NCBI GenBank assembly: GCA_003223695.1
Contig: QHVY01000145.1
Coordinates: 1 to 9,129 of the forward strand
From: Acidobacteriota bacterium
Lineage (GTDB): Bacteria; Acidobacteriota; Thermoanaerobaculia; Gp7-AA8
Direction: 5' to 3'
DNA: 9,129 bases
The position numbers and the translations under genes are program-made. Each line of letters starts with the position of its first letter. Within the stretch, counting starts at the first letter, position 1. Positions 1 to 6,013 of the stretch are shown here, in pieces. Below the pieces are notes generated by a model. It was not told where the DNA came from, made no database searches, and saw only the letters and a list, made by a program, of their open reading frames with translations.

Positions 1-285
1 GTTTCGGATGACCTGAAGGCGCAGATGGGACCGGGGCGCCGCACGCATGCAGACATCGCCGTCGAGATCATCTCACGCACTAATGCCGAATATGACCGCA
101 AGACAAAGGCAGACACTTATCAAGCCATGGGCGTTCGCGAAATGTGGCTGGTCGACACGGAGAAGCAGGAAGTCGAAGTGCGATCTTTTGAGGCGGGCAA
201 AAACGTGACGTACAAATCCGGCGAGATCTTGCGTTCCGAAGTGCTGCCAAAAATTGACATTCCTGTCTCGTCACTTTTCGCCTGA
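1..285 (+). CDS. Uma2-family (DUF820) nuclease-like protein, C-terminal part
   Basis: The frame is open from the first base, so the gene starts before the window; 94 residues are visible up to the TGA at 283-285. The segment HADIAVEIIS (residues 16-25) followed by D32, K34/K36, Y40 and GVREMWLVDT (44-53) matches the conserved core of Uma2 proteins, normally written PDLVVEILSP...K...Y...GVxEYWLVD. The family has a PD-(D/E)XK nuclease-like fold; D18, E22 and a lysine near 34-36 would be the active-site candidates. Members often occur in many copies in cyanobacteria, Planctomycetes, Chloroflexi and Acidobacteria, and their biological role is poorly known. It precedes the dcw cluster by about 110 bp and is not functionally linked to it. 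An ATG at 25 is only an internal methionine, as the family match requires upstream sequence. Family call is good; activity is not shown. Confidence 0.8.
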   Translation, partial: VSDDLKAQMGPGRRTHADIAVEIISRTNAEYDRKTKADTYQAMGVREMWLVDTEKQEVEVRSFEAGKNVTYKSGEILRSEVLPKIDIPVSSLFA

Positions 286-328
286 CACTTCCCCCTAAAT
301 TTTTCATTTGACACTAGAAAGCCCCGTT

Positions 329-358
329 TAGTAGGCTGAAGTGGCCAAAAGTGGACAA
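329..358 (+). promoter_or_regulatory. MraZ-box operator: 10-bp direct repeats
   Basis: AAGTGGCCAA (339-348) and AAGTGGACAA (349-358) are adjacent 10-bp direct repeats differing at one base. A weaker third unit, TAGTAGGCTG (329-338), is in the same register. Known MraZ operators upstream of mraZ are short G-rich boxes (TGGGN in Escherichia coli, AAAGTG-type in Mollicutes) repeated with a 10-bp period, so both the spacing and the core fit. They overlap the predicted -35 box, consistent with autorepression of the cluster by the MraZ ring. Regulation itself is inferred. Confidence 0.72.
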
Positions 359-371
359 ATCTGTATATAAT
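342..371 (+). promoter_or_regulatory. Candidate sigma70-type promoter of the dcw cluster (mraZ promoter)
   Basis: A perfect TATAAT lies at 366-371. The best -35 at proper distance is TGGCCA at 342-347 (4 of 6 matches to TTGACA, 18-bp spacing). Transcription would begin near 378, leaving a short leader with AAGGGG at 380-385 as ribosome binding site, 9 nt before the mraZ ATG. The -35 lies within the AAGTGG repeats, which fits repression by MraZ. A perfect TTGACA at 308-313 exists upstream but has no good -10 partner. This is sequence matching only. Confidence 0.55.
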
Positions 372-394
372 TGGCTTGTAAGGGGCTATCAACG

Positions 395-835
395 ATGCTG
401 CGTGGGAACGCACCCGCTACGATTGACGAAAAAGGACGACTCAAGATCCCGTCCAATTTCCGCGCGTACATTGATGAGTCCTGGGGCAGCGATTTCTACA
501 TCACGTCTCTCTCGGGTGAATCCGTGCTGATTTATCCCCTTCCCGTCTGGCAAGAAATCGAAGAACGACTGGCCAAGCTTCCTTCCTTAAATCCAACGAA
601 AAAGAAGTTTCTTGATCGAACGAACTATTACGGTCAGGTAACCACTGCAGATAAGTCGGGCCGGATCCTGATTCCCCCGCTGTTACGAGAATCAGCCCAG
701 ATGGTGGGAGAAGTCGCTGTCCTTGGTTATTTGGATCATTTGGAAGTCTGGAATAACAAACGGTTCCTTGGACGCATCAAGGAGCATGTGTTCTCTGTGG
801 AAGATCAGGACACATTGAGCAACTTAGGAATTTAA
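395..835 (+). CDS. mraZ: MraZ, transcriptional regulator of the dcw cluster
   Basis: Codes for 146 residues, the usual MraZ length. MraZ is an AbrB-like DNA-binding protein that forms rings, binds repeats before its own gene and represses the dcw operon. Two copies of the family's repeat are visible: N-terminal LRGNAPATIDEKGRLKIPSNFR and the second-half segment around GQVTTADKSGRILIPPLLRE, both with the D-x-K/S-G-R-x-x-I-P signature. The ATG at 395 is chosen because the protein then begins MLRGN as in the family and AAGGGG sits 9 nt upstream; the longer reading from TTG at 371 adds eight residues overlapping the -10 box and is unlikely. The stop is 7 nt before rsmH, so the two are co-transcribed. 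Base composition is visibly less GC-rich than in the genes that follow. Confidence 0.96.
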   Translation: MLRGNAPATIDEKGRLKIPSNFRAYIDESWGSDFYITSLSGESVLIYPLPVWQEIEERLAKLPSLNPTKKKFLDRTNYYGQVTTADKSGRILIPPLLRESAQMVGEVAVLGYLDHLEVWNNKRFLGRIKEHVFSVEDQDTLSNLGI

Positions 836-842
836 TAGATGC

Positions 843-1763
843 ATGCTTCGACACACGCCCGTCCTGCTGGACGAGGTTCTTCAGTTTCTGGAACCCGGGC
901 CCGGTGGACGTTTCATCGACGCCACGCTGGGAGCCGGCGGGCACAGTCGCGCCATTCTCGAACGGACAGCGCCCGGCGGCCTGCTGCTGGCAATCGATCA
1001 GGACGAGCCGGCGCTGGCTCAGGCCAGGCAGGACCTGGCGTCATTTGGGTCGCGTGTGCTGTTCGCGCATTCGAATTTCAGGGAAATCGCTTCGCTGGCA
1101 GCCGAGCACGGATTTCTTCAATCCGATGGGGTGCTCGCCGATATCGGGATTTCGTCAATGATGGTCGACGATCCATCGCGAGGGTTTTCATTCATGCGTG
1201 AAGGTCCGCTCGATATGCGAATGGATCGCACTCAATCGCTCACAGCGGCTGATGTGGTGAACTCGTATTCGGAAAAAGAAGTTGCCGACATTATTTACAA
1301 CTACGGCGAAGAGCGAAGATCCCGTCCGATCGCCCGGTCCATTGTTCGTTCACGCCCGCTTCAATCAACAACCGATCTTGTGCGCTCGATCGAGCGCGTG
1401 ACAGGCGGTCCACGCCACGGCCACATTCACCCCGCAACAAGGACATTTCAAGGGCTGCGCATCTATGTGAACGATGAATTGAAGAGCCTGGAGGAGTTTC
1501 TCGATTCATCCATGAGCATCGTGCGCTCCGGTGGACGTGTCGTCGTCATCACGTTTCATTCGCTCGAAGATCGCATCGTGAAGCGCGCCTTTCGCCGTCT
1601 GGAAGGCGAGTGCATCTGTCCGCCCGGTCTGCCGGTCTGCGGGTGCGGTGCCAGGGAGATCGTCAAGGTGCTCACGCGTCGGCCGCAGACGCCGGCTGCT
1701 TTAGAACAAGAAAAAAATCCGCGATCGCGCAGCGCGAAGCTGCGCGTCGCAGAAAAGTTGTAG
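843..1763 (+). CDS. rsmH: RsmH (MraW), 16S rRNA m4C1402 methyltransferase
   Basis: Complete at 306 residues, normal for the family. The enzyme uses S-adenosylmethionine to N4-methylate C1402 of 16S rRNA in the decoding centre. Visible features: HTPVLLDEV at 4-12; the AdoMet loop GAGGHS at 30-35 and acidic IDQD at 51-54; HSNF at 76-79; DIGISS at 100-105; PLDMRMD at 122-128; the signature HPATRTFQGLRIYVNDEL at 196-213; ITFHSLEDRIVK at 236-247; and a cysteine cluster C257, C259, C266, C268 seen in many RsmH. Start: the ATG at 843 gives the canonical MLRHTPVLLDEV; the ATG at 839 is in a different frame. AGGAA at 826-830 is a rather distant ribosome binding site. It follows mraZ by 7 nt. The stop at 1761-1763 abuts the G-rich inverted-repeat region before ftsL. 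Confidence 0.97.
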   Translation: MLRHTPVLLDEVLQFLEPGPGGRFIDATLGAGGHSRAILERTAPGGLLLAIDQDEPALAQARQDLASFGSRVLFAHSNFREIASLAAEHGFLQSDGVLADIGISSMMVDDPSRGFSFMREGPLDMRMDRTQSLTAADVVNSYSEKEVADIIYNYGEERRSRPIARSIVRSRPLQSTTDLVRSIERVTGGPRHGHIHPATRTFQGLRIYVNDELKSLEEFLDSSMSIVRSGGRVVVITFHSLEDRIVKRAFRRLEGECICPPGLPVCGCGAREIVKVLTRRPQTPAALEQEKNPRSRSAKLRVAEKL

Positions 1764-1767
1764 CTGG

Positions 1768-1913
1768 AGCCCGCGAGCAAGGGTGAAGGTTGGGGAAGGG
1801 TGGGTGTGGCGCGGTGATGGGGGCTCGGGAGGGGTGGTGCGTGGAGCGTGGGTGTGTGAGGATGTTTCTCAGCGCCGTGCATGCAGGCAAATCTTCACCC
1901 TTGTTCGCCGGCT
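1768..1913. repeat. Inverted repeat (24 bp, 21 matching) around a G-rich 98-bp core, between rsmH and ftsL
   Basis: Arm 1768-1791 and the reverse complement of 1890-1913 agree at 21 of 24 positions, including an 11-base perfect core CAAGGGTGAAG. Two of the three differences would be G-U pairs in RNA, so a transcript could form a 24-bp stem with one mismatch. The 98-bp core (1792-1889) is very G-rich on the + strand with runs at 1792-1795, 1798-1800, 1802-1804, 1819-1823, 1827-1829 and 1831-1834. I see no protein-like frame in it. It may be a miniature mobile element or a dispersed repeat, or an RNA structure in the leader of ftsL. No target-site duplication is evident. Confidence 0.7.
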
Positions 1914-1928
1914 TCGATCGGCCCCGGA

Positions 1929-2336
1929 ATGTACGCGCAAAAGAAGTCCATCGAAAATGCTCACATCGTTCGTGAGCGCGACCGGCAGCGGTTTCGCGAG
2001 CTCTTCGCCGTTCTGGCCCTGGGAATCCCCATCGGTCTGTTCCTGCTGCTCTTCACCTGGCAAAACCTCGAAGTGATCCGTCTTGGTCACGAGGCGACGA
2101 ATCTTCAGAATCAACGCAAACAAATCGAGAACGAGAACAAAGCGCTACAGTTTCAGCTCGATCGTTTGACCTCGCTGCACTCCGTCGAGCAGAAAGCGGC
2201 CGCGCTCGGATTCGAGCGCACCGAGCCGCGCGTCGTGGTGATGGTCGAGCGTTCGCCGTTGGCCGATGGCCGTTCGCCGACCGCAAGAACCACGGCCAAC
2301 GGCCAACAGCCAACGGCCAACGGTGGTTCGCGATGA
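1929..2336 (+). CDS. ftsL: FtsL-like cell division protein
   Basis: A small bitopic membrane protein of 135 residues in the ftsL position between rsmH and ftsI. FtsL forms the FtsQLB complex that activates septal peptidoglycan synthesis by FtsW-FtsI. From the chosen start: charged cytoplasmic head (1-24), one hydrophobic span around FAVLALGIPIGLFLLLFTW (about 25-44), then a coiled coil (about 50-85, with QNQRKQIENENKALQFQLDR), then a conserved-looking end GFERTEPRVVVMVER. FtsL sequences diverge strongly, so the call rests on topology and position. Start: the ATG at 1929 lies outside the inverted repeat; the in-frame ATG at 1881 would add 16 residues encoded partly by a repeat arm. Neither start has a clear ribosome binding site. 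The last ~27 residues, from about 2253, are low complexity and are encoded by a 7-bp repeat element. Its TGA overlaps the ftsI ATG. Confidence 0.82.
   Translation: MYAQKKSIENAHIVRERDRQRFRELFAVLALGIPIGLFLLLFTWQNLEVIRLGHEATNLQNQRKQIENENKALQFQLDRLTSLHSVEQKAAALGFERTEPRVVVMVERSPLADGRSPTARTTANGQQPTANGGSR
2256..2323. repeat. Heptamer repeat with inverted halves inside the 3' end of ftsL
   Basis: Four tandem copies of GGCCAAC (one reads AGCCAAC) fill 2294-2321. Upstream, three units in opposite orientation, GTTGGCC, GATGGCC and GTTCGCC, fill 2258-2278. As a result 2256-2274 is complementary to 2305-2323 at 17 of 19 positions, so the region can fold as a hairpin. It is read in frame as the FtsL tail (residues TTANGQQPTANG). 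The right edge supplies GGTGG at 2322-2326, 6 nt before the ftsI ATG, which may act as its ribosome binding site. Confidence 0.8.
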
Positions 2337-4258
2337 GCACGAGCCAGCACAGACTCCTGCAGTTGTTCGCGATCTTGGCCGCATGGGCATTCATCATCCT
2401 TGCGCGTCTGGCGCAGGTGCAGCTCGTGCAGCATGACGCCTACGTCGCGCGCGCGCAGCGGCAGCAGGAGCGGACGTTGTCGCTCGAACCGGTCCGCGGC
2501 TCGATTCTCGACGCGCGTGGTCGCGTGCTCGCGGAGAGCGTCGCCGCCGTTTCGGTGTACGCCGATCCTCAGGCGATCACGGATGTTCCCGCCACCGCGC
2601 GGGCGCTGGCGCACGTCGCGGGGATCGATCTCAGCGCAGATGAAATCGAAGAGAAGCTTACATCGAACGGTGCATTCGTCTGGATTGCGCGCCAGGCCCC
2701 GCTGGAAACGGGCGTGGCCATTCGCAATCTGCATCTGCCGGGCATCTTTCTTCTCGATGCGCACCGCCGTACGTATCCGAAGGGTTCACTCGCGGCGAAT
2801 GTCGTCGGTTACGTCGGCCTCGATAGCCAGGGTCTTGCCGGCATCGAGCATTCGTTCGACGCGCAGATGCGCGGCCGTGCCGGTCGCGTCACGCTGCTTC
2901 GCGACGCGCGCCGCGGAATGTATCTCGTCGGCGGCGAGGGCCCGAACCGGCCGATCGACGGCGACGATGTGATCCTGACCATCGACTCCGTCGTGCAATT
3001 CATCACCGAACGCGCTCTTGCCGCTGCTGTCAACAAATGGCACGCCGCCGGCGGCACGGCGATCGTCATGGACCCGAACGACGGCGCGATTCTGGCGATG
3101 GCCTCGGTTCCCAACTTCGATCCGAATCATTTCCGCGATTTCCCGCCAATCACCTGGCGCAATCGCACCGTGCAGGAGATCTACGAGCCTGGATCGACGT
3201 TCAAGATCGTGACAGCGTCCGCTGGCCTCGAAGAAGGCGTCGTCACGCCCTCACAGATCCTCGATTGCGGGAATGGCGGCATTCAGATCGGCAACGTCGA
3301 GATTCACGAGCACGGCGGAAACAAGTACGGCCTGATGAGCTTCGAAGAAGTGATGCTGCATTCCTCGAATGTCGGCGCGATCCGTGTCGGCCTTGCGCTC
3401 GGCGACGATCGTTTCTATCGATACATCCGGCGATTCGGATTCGGCGAGCGCACAGGCATTCAACTCCCCGGAGAATCGCCTGGACTGCTGCGCCGGACCG
3501 CACGATGGTCGCAAGTCTCGGCGCCAAGCATTTCGATCGGGCAGGAAATCGGCGTGACGCCGCTGCAGGTCGTGAACGCGTTCGCCACTGTCGCAAACGG
3601 CGGAGTTCGCGTGGCGCCGCGGATCATCGATCGCGTGGTCGATTCAAAAGGGGAAATCGTGTATCAGGCGCAACGCGCCGAACCGATACGCGTCATCTCA
3701 GAAAAGACTGCCGCGATTCTCAACGAGATTTTGAAAGCAGTCGTGGCGCGCGGAACCGGCGAGAATGCGGCGCTCGAGGAGCACATCGTCGCCGGCAAGA
3801 CCGGAACCGCGCAGAAAGCCATGCGCGGCGGGTACTCACCCGATCGATTCGTGGCTTCATTCGGCGGATATGTTCCTGGCGACCGGCCACGCCTGGCGAT
3901 TTTGGTGGTCATCGATGAGCCGAAAGGGGCAGAGTACGGCGGCACCGTCGCCGCGCCGGTCTTCCAACAAATCGCCGAGCCGGTCCTTCACTACCTCGGC
4001 ATGCCGCCGTCCATTCCCGCGCGAACGCTGCGCGTGAGGCCTCCCGCGCTGGCCGCATTTTCGCAAGAGCCTGCTGCAAGCGCGCGGGCGGGCGGCGGGC
4101 GGATACCCGACATGCGGGGGATGGACGCGCGCGCCGCGGTCGCCAGCGCGACCGCCGCCGGATTGCGAATCCGGATCGTGGGGAGCGGCGTGGTCCAATC
4201 ACAAATCCAGATGCCGGGTGACGTGTTACTTCTCCGTCTTGCCGAGGTGGCGAGATGA
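2333..4258 (+). CDS. ftsI: FtsI (PBP3-like) septal peptidoglycan transpeptidase with C-terminal PASTA-like segment
   Basis: Complete at 641 residues. A class B penicillin-binding protein that cross-links peptide stems at the septum, anchored in the inner membrane. One N-terminal membrane span (about 8-30); dimerization/pedestal domain with RGSILDARG at 55-63 and the GYVGLDSQGLAGIE motif (159-172); transpeptidase domain with the catalytic motif S288-T-F-K291 in EPGSTFK, S344-S-N346, and K489-T-G491. After a proline/alanine-rich linker (about 560-589) residues 590-641 resemble a PASTA domain (IPDMRGMDARAAVASATAAG), but the end is short. PASTA-bearing division PBPs occur in Firmicutes, Actinobacteria, Acidobacteria and others. 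ATG at 2333 overlaps the ftsL stop (ATGA) with GGTGG 6 nt before; its own TGA overlaps the murE ATG. These overlaps suggest translational coupling. Confidence 0.95.
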   Translation: MSTSQHRLLQLFAILAAWAFIILARLAQVQLVQHDAYVARAQRQQERTLSLEPVRGSILDARGRVLAESVAAVSVYADPQAITDVPATARALAHVAGIDLSADEIEEKLTSNGAFVWIARQAPLETGVAIRNLHLPGIFLLDAHRRTYPKGSLAANVVGYVGLDSQGLAGIEHSFDAQMRGRAGRVTLLRDARRGMYLVGGEGPNRPIDGDDVILTIDSVVQFITERALAAAVNKWHAAGGTAIVMDPNDGAILAMASVPNFDPNHFRDFPPITWRNRTVQEIYEPGSTFKIVTASAGLEEGVVTPSQILDCGNGGIQIGNVEIHEHGGNKYGLMSFEEVMLHSSNVGAIRVGLALGDDRFYRYIRRFGFGERTGIQLPGESPGLLRRTARWSQVSAPSISIGQEIGVTPLQVVNAFATVANGGVRVAPRIIDRVVDSKGEIVYQAQRAEPIRVISEKTAAILNEILKAVVARGTGENAALEEHIVAGKTGTAQKAMRGGYSPDRFVASFGGYVPGDRPRLAILVVIDEPKGAEYGGTVAAPVFQQIAEPVLHYLGMPPSIPARTLRVRPPALAAFSQEPAASARAGGGRIPDMRGMDARAAVASATAAGLRIRIVGSGVVQSQIQMPGDVLLLRLAEVAR

Positions 4259-5751
4259 AGTTGAAGGAATTGCTGCGTGATGTGCCGGTGCGCGCGACGC
4301 ACGGCAATCTCGGCATCGAGATCTCCGCGGTGACGAGCGATTCGCGCCTGGCCGTTCGCGGATCGTTGTTCGTGGCGATTCGCGGCACGCGCGAAGACGG
4401 CGCGAAGTACATCAACTCGGCGATCGAGAAGGGTGCGGTGGCCGTGATCAGTGGAGCGGCGGCCTCTCAGGCCGCCGACGGGCTGAGAGCCCGTCACTCC
4501 ACGCTGCTCGAAGTGGATGACCCGCGATCGGCGCTCGCACTCATCGCGGCAAACTTCTACGGACATCCTGCGGACAAGCTCTCGCTCGTCGGCGTAACCG
4601 GCACGTCGGGAAAAACCACGACGACGAAAATGATCGAGTCAATCTTCGATGCGTCGAACGAGCCCGTGGGCCTCATCGGCACGATCGAGTATCGCGCCGG
4701 CGATGAGCAGCTCGTCGCCGATCGGACCACGCCGGATGCGGTCGTGCTGCAGCAATGGTTCGCCAAGATGGTCGAAGCCGGCGTGAAGCACGCAGTGATG
4801 GAAGTTTCCTCGCATGCGCTCGCGCTGAAGCGCACGTATGGAGTTCGATTCGCTGCCGCGGTGTTCACGAACCTCTCGCACGAACATCTCGATTTTCACA
4901 AGGACTTTGAAGATTACTTTGCGGCGAAGCGGACGCTGTTCTTTCAGATTGAGAGTCCGAATCGCGCGGTCATCAATGCAGATGACCAGTATGGACAGCG
5001 CCTGATCAAAGAGCTCGGCCCGAAGCCGATGACGTTCGGCATGCAGACGGCTGACATCCGGCCGGCAAAGGATTTCGAGATCTCCACACGCGGTCTGCAC
5101 GGCACGCTGCAAACTCCCGCCGGGGCGATCCGCGTCGACTCCACCCTCCTCGGCCGCCCCAATCTGTACAACTGGATGGGAGCGATTGGCGCGGCGATCG
5201 TCGTCGGAATGCCGCCGAAGCAGATCGAAACAGGCATTCGAAATCTTCAATCGGTTCGCGGGCGATTCGAGTATGTCCATGGTGCGCCGCCGAGTGTCAT
5301 CGTCGATTACGCCCACAAACCCGACGCGCTCGAGAAGTTGCTGCATGCGGTGCGCGATCTCGCTGGCAAGCGGCGGCTCGTGGTGCTCTTCGGATGTGGC
5401 GGCGATCGCGACAAGGAGAAGCGTCCGAAGATGGGCGCGATCGCAACGCAGCTTGCCGATTTCACGATTCTGACGAGTGACAACCCTCGATCGGAAAAGC
5501 CGGAGGCGATTCTCGACGACATCGAACGCGGCATTCGCGGCGGAAACAAGTACGTGCGTATCACCGACCGGCGTGAAGCGATCGCGCGCGCGATCGATGA
5601 TGCCCGCGACGACGACGTCATCGTCATCGCCGGCAAAGGACACGAGAGCTATCAGGTGATCGGCGATCAGATCGTGCATTTCGACGATCGCGAAGAGGCC
5701 GAGCTCGCTCTAAAAAAGAGACACGAAAAACTCGCTCCAAAAATAATGTGA
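4255..5751 (+). CDS. murE: MurE, UDP-MurNAc-L-Ala-D-Glu:meso-diaminopimelate ligase
   Basis: Complete at 498 residues, typical for MurE. It adds the third stem residue to UDP-MurNAc-L-Ala-D-Glu using ATP, in the cytoplasm. Three Mur-ligase domains are visible: substrate domain with TSDSR at 27-31; ATPase domain with P-loop GTSGKTTT at 116-123, TTPD at 158-161, SSHAL at 185-189, and the candidate carbamylated lysine K225 in FAAKRTLFF; C-terminal domain with DYAHKPDALE (351-360), DNPRSE at 409-414 and GKGHE at 460-464. DNPR is the motif for meso-diaminopimelate, whereas lysine enzymes differ there. Start ATG at 4255 overlaps the ftsI stop, with GAGG at 4244-4247 upstream. Odd: residues about 66-83 of domain 1 are encoded by a palindromic repeat (4451-4502). 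The stop is followed by a 262-bp spacer before murF. Confidence 0.97.
   Translation: MKLKELLRDVPVRATHGNLGIEISAVTSDSRLAVRGSLFVAIRGTREDGAKYINSAIEKGAVAVISGAAASQAADGLRARHSTLLEVDDPRSALALIAANFYGHPADKLSLVGVTGTSGKTTTTKMIESIFDASNEPVGLIGTIEYRAGDEQLVADRTTPDAVVLQQWFAKMVEAGVKHAVMEVSSHALALKRTYGVRFAAAVFTNLSHEHLDFHKDFEDYFAAKRTLFFQIESPNRAVINADDQYGQRLIKELGPKPMTFGMQTADIRPAKDFEISTRGLHGTLQTPAGAIRVDSTLLGRPNLYNWMGAIGAAIVVGMPPKQIETGIRNLQSVRGRFEYVHGAPPSVIVDYAHKPDALEKLLHAVRDLAGKRRLVVLFGCGGDRDKEKRPKMGAIATQLADFTILTSDNPRSEKPEAILDDIERGIRGGNKYVRITDRREAIARAIDDARDDDVIVIAGKGHESYQVIGDQIVHFDDREEAELALKKRHEKLAPKIM
4451..4502. repeat. Palindromic REP-like repeat inserted in frame within murE
   Basis: Outer arms GTGGAG (4451-4456) and CTCCAC (4497-4502) enclose two perfect hairpins: GGCGGCCT/AGGCCGCC (4458-4465 with 4469-4476, 3-nt loop) and GACGGGCT/AGCCCGTC (4477-4484 with 4488-4495, 3-nt loop). 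The plan is a three-way cloverleaf. Its reverse complement aligns closely with the element at 5944-5997, so they belong to one dispersed family. Within murE it is open in the gene frame and is read as SGAAASQAADGLRARHST, between the end of strand GAVAVI and the conserved VDDPRSALALIAANFYGHP. Confidence 0.88.
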
Positions 5752-5759
5752 AATTGCTC

Positions 5760-5789
5760 TTGAAATTGCTTACGAAATCGTTTTATGAT
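5760..5789 (+). promoter_or_regulatory. Candidate internal sigma70-type promoter for murF and downstream genes
   Basis: TTGAAA at 5760-5765 and TATGAT at 5784-5789 each match the consensus at 5 of 6 positions and are 18 bp apart. The segment is AT-rich compared with its surroundings and lies directly after the murE stop, where the tight gene overlaps end. Transcription would start near 5796 and give a leader of about 218 nt that includes the palindromic repeat at 5944-5997. Sequence match only. Confidence 0.5.
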
Positions 5790-5943
5790 GCAGGCCGCCG
5801 GGTCAGATGCTCTGTTCCGGCTCCGCCGGTCCGTTTCAGCGTGGGTGGACGGATGGTGATCGCCAGGCAGTCGTGGGGGAAGGGGAGCGATTACCGAGGA
5901 CGAAACGCGGCGGGGCCGGGAGAGAGCATCGCGGGTGCGCATA

Positions 5944-5997
5944 GTGTAGCGGCGGGCTTCAGCCCGCTGATCGGCGGCCTAAAGGCCGCCGCTACAC
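5944..5997. repeat. Palindromic REP-like repeat upstream of murF
   Basis: Outer arms GTGTAGC (5944-5950) and GCTACAC (5991-5997) are perfect complements. Inside are two hairpins: GCGGGCT/AGCCCGC (5952-5958 with 5961-5967) and GGCGGCCT/AGGCCGCC (5973-5980 with 5983-5990). This is the same three-stem plan as in murE at 4451-4502, in inverted orientation. Such GTAGCGGCGGGCTTCAGCCCGC-like repeats are familiar as dispersed intergenic elements in GC-rich environmental bacteria. It ends 6 nt before the murF ribosome binding site, so folding of the mRNA could influence murF translation. Confidence 0.88.
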
Positions 5998-6013
5998 GTG
6001 AGCGGAGGCAGAA

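Larger units (their letters stand above)
5752..6013. other. 262-bp spacer between murE and murF
   Basis: It holds the candidate promoter (5760-5789), a stretch from 5790 to 5943 in which I recognise no gene or known RNA, the palindromic repeat (5944-5997), and the murF ribosome binding site GGAGG at 6004-6008. A reading frame from GTG at 5748 runs through it but looks non-coding: its second half is only a translation of the palindromic repeat. A short GTCC/GGAC pairing around 5829-5853 is possible but weak. Confidence 0.6.

Noticed and set aside
308..313. Perfect TTGACA as the -35 of the mraZ promoter.
   Set aside because: No acceptable -10 box lies 15-19 bp downstream; TATAAT at 366 is too far away.
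371..394. Longer mraZ start at TTG 371.
   Set aside because: It overlaps the TATAAT box and the ribosome binding site, and the family begins at the ATG at 395.
1881..1928. Longer ftsL start at ATG 1881.
   Set aside because: The 16 extra residues are encoded by an arm of the inverted repeat and do not resemble an FtsL N-terminus; not fully excluded, since the 1929 start also lacks a clear ribosome binding site.
3037..3918. Long + strand frame (293 codons) inside ftsI in another phase.
   Set aside because: Arginine-rich shadow of the ftsI transpeptidase domain.
4639..5679. Long open frame of 346 codons on the - strand opposite murE.
   Set aside because: It mirrors the codon bias of the GC-rich murE gene; the + strand has all MurE motifs and the - strand shows none.
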